Shown piece by piece: positions 5,135 to 6,362 of a stretch of 6,362 nucleotides of DNA. Position 1 is the first letter of the stretch, and the number at the start of each line of letters is the position of its first letter. Origin of the DNA: an uncultured Collinsella sp. (GTDB lineage Bacteria > Actinomycetota > Coriobacteriia > Coriobacteriales > Coriobacteriaceae); the NCBI GenBank assembly GCA_900554465.1, contig USHF01000088.1:1-6362 (forward strand). Direction: 5' to 3'. The notes under the pieces were generated by a model. It saw only the letters and a program-made list of their open reading frames with translations. It made no database searches and was not told the DNA's origin. The position numbers and the translations under genes were made by a program.

Positions 5135-6262
5135 ATGACGACTTCTTATAAAACGATGGTGGTAAAGATCGGTTCGTCCACGGTGGTGGGCGCCGACGGC
5201 AAGGTCAACCGCGCCTTTATCGGCGGGCTTGCCGACCAGGCCGCAGCGCTGCGCGAGCTTGGCTGGCGCCTGATCGTGGTGAGCTCGGGCGCCATTGCCT
5301 GCGGCTATCCCGTGCTGGGCTTCGACCGTAAGCCGGTCGGCGACCTGCCGAGCCTGCAGGCCTGCGCCTCGGCCGGTCAGTGCATCATCTCGTCGGCCTA
5401 CGACGAGGAGTTCCATGCGCGCGACCTGCTCACCTCGCTCGTGCTGCTCACGCGTCACGACACGGCGCGCCGCACGTCCTACCTGCACGCGCGCGACGCC
5501 CTGCTTCGCCTGGTGGAGCTCGGCGTGGTGCCGGTCGTCAACGAGAACGATACCGTCACCGTCGATGAGATCAAGTTTGGCGACAACGACACGCTGGCGG
5601 CGCTTGTGAGCTGCCTGGTTTCTGCCGATCTGTGCGTGACGCTCTCGGACATCGATGGCCTCTACACCGCCAATCCGCACGAGGATCCCACGGCCGAGTT
5701 CGTCCCGGTCGTGCATAAGATCGACGCCAAGATCATCGCCTCGGCGGGCGATTCTTCCACATCGGTGGGCACGGGCGGCATGATCACCAAGATCCGCGCG
5801 AGCCGCATTCTCATGACGGCGGGCATTCAGAGCGTGATTTGCTCGGGCGAGGAGCCCGATGCGCTCGTGCGTCTGGCCCGCGGCGAGAGCGTGGGTACGC
5901 TGTTCGATCCGCCGGCGGAGCGCCTGGACATTGCGCCGCGCAAGCTGTGGATTGCACTGGGCGACAAGGCGCACGGCTCGGTGACGGTCGATGACGGCGC
6001 CGCGAAGGCGCTGGTCAGCCGCGGTTCGTCGCTGCTCGCGGTGGGTATTCGCGAGGTCGATGGCCAGTTTGCCGAGGGCGATGTGCTCGACGTGTGCGAC
6101 CCGGGCGGCATGGTTGTCGCCCGTGGTATCGCCGAGGCCGATTCGGACGTGCTGGAGCTTGCCGCCGGCCGCCGCCAGGACCAGATTGCCAGCAACCGCC
6201 TGCTCGCTAACTTGGCCGAGAAGCCGGCGATACACAGGGATAATTTAATCGTCTTCGCCTAA
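5135..6262 (+). CDS. proB: Glutamate 5-kinase
   Basis: This enzyme phosphorylates L-glutamate with ATP to gamma-glutamyl phosphate, the first and normally proline-inhibited step of proline synthesis (EC 2.7.2.11). At 375 residues it has the full bacterial architecture. The amino acid kinase domain (about 7-258) shows VVKIGSSTV (9-17), VSSGAIACG (49-57), VVNENDTVTVDEIKFGDNDTL (134-154), LSDIDGLYTANP (170-181), GTGGMITKI (212-220) and GTLF (254-257). The C-terminal PUA domain (about 268-345) starts at RKLWIALG and ends in the family-typical HRDNLIV (367-373). The ATG at 5135 is preceded by only a weak GATTGG; the ATG at 5156 has nothing better and would start directly at the kinase strand, so 5135 is preferred. 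The gene normally pairs with proA, but no proA start appears in the 100 bases after it. The 79-base gap from pncB has no strong promoter, so co-transcription with pncB is possible. Confidence 0.97.
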   Translation: MTTSYKTMVVKIGSSTVVGADGKVNRAFIGGLADQAAALRELGWRLIVVSSGAIACGYPVLGFDRKPVGDLPSLQACASAGQCIISSAYDEEFHARDLLTSLVLLTRHDTARRTSYLHARDALLRLVELGVVPVVNENDTVTVDEIKFGDNDTLAALVSCLVSADLCVTLSDIDGLYTANPHEDPTAEFVPVVHKIDAKIIASAGDSSTSVGTGGMITKIRASRILMTAGIQSVICSGEEPDALVRLARGESVGTLFDPPAERLDIAPRKLWIALGDKAHGSVTVDDGAAKALVSRGSSLLAVGIREVDGQFAEGDVLDVCDPGGMVVARGIAEADSDVLELAAGRRQDQIASNRLLANLAEKPAIHRDNLIVFA

Positions 6263-6303
6263 CCAATTGACGCTGCAAACGCCCCTAAGCGGCAATCTGA
6301 CGT

Positions 6304-6362
6304 TCAATCGTCGGGCATGACCAAAAGGTCAATGCCCTCCTCTTTCACGTCACCTTGCTCGC
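6304..6362 (-). CDS. Possible 3' end of a convergent gene (partial, 18 residues)
   Basis: Reading in from the right edge on the minus strand, one frame is open up to a TGA at 6306-6304 and gives EQGDVKEEGIDLLVMPDD as a C-terminus. The residue mix looks protein-like, and the frame would place a gene converging on proB with about 40 bases between the stops. It is too short to assign any family, and a chance open frame of this length is common. The alternative is simply intergenic sequence. No clear terminator is seen between the two stops. Confidence 0.35.
   Translation of the reverse strand, partial: EQGDVKEEGIDLLVMPDD

Noticed and set aside
5078..6235. 385-residue open frame on the minus strand opposite proB
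   Set aside because: Same shadow effect. The sense frame carries the complete glutamate kinase and PUA motifs, while the antisense product is Arg/His/Ala-rich with no recognisable domain.
6314..6334. GACC-AAAA-GGTC hairpin near the right edge as a terminator between convergent genes
   Set aside because: The stem is four pairs plus a bulged extension, no T tract follows on either strand, and it would lie inside the possible convergent reading frame.

Overview
This window reads as an end of a metagenome or isolate assembly contig from a GC-rich gut actinobacterium. I infer the class Coriobacteriia, Collinsella-like, from strong G/C third-position bias, the protein sequences and the gene styles; no 16S or single diagnostic marker is present, so the taxonomy is a moderate-confidence inference. 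The first 48 bases are not biological: they are an untrimmed Illumina Nextera i7 adapter with its index and the Tn5 mosaic end. Genomic sequence starts at base 49.

Layout. On the minus strand (56-1255) lies a complete WecA/TagO/MraY-type polyprenyl-phosphate glycosyl-1-phosphate transferase for cell-envelope polymer synthesis. A 524-base divergent intergenic region (1256-1779) follows. It holds a cluster of hairpins (about 1493-1660) that I flag as a possible unannotated structured RNA, and a consensus-like promoter. On the plus strand, 1780-2718 encodes a PflX-type (COG1313) radical SAM protein. Next come a perfect 11-bp inverted repeat, a strong sigma70-type promoter, a tRNA-Ala (anticodon CGC) and a rho-independent terminator. 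Just after the terminator is a 152-residue C-terminally anchored, coiled-coil membrane protein (3007-3465). It is followed by nicotinate phosphoribosyltransferase (pncB, 3550-5055) and glutamate 5-kinase (proB, 5135-6262). The last 100 bases contain no proA start and may hold the 3' end of a convergent gene.

How the genes relate. This is mostly housekeeping: envelope polymer initiation, NAD salvage, proline synthesis and one tRNA. The genes do not form one pathway. The plus-strand genes from 3007 to 6262 are spaced 79-84 bases apart and could share transcripts, but I see no clear promoter between them. I found no mobile element, CRISPR array, phage gene or defence system. The least explained parts are the 1493-1660 hairpin cluster, the 2728-2763 inverted repeat with its nearby duplicated motif, the unassigned PflX radical SAM protein and the tail-anchored protein.
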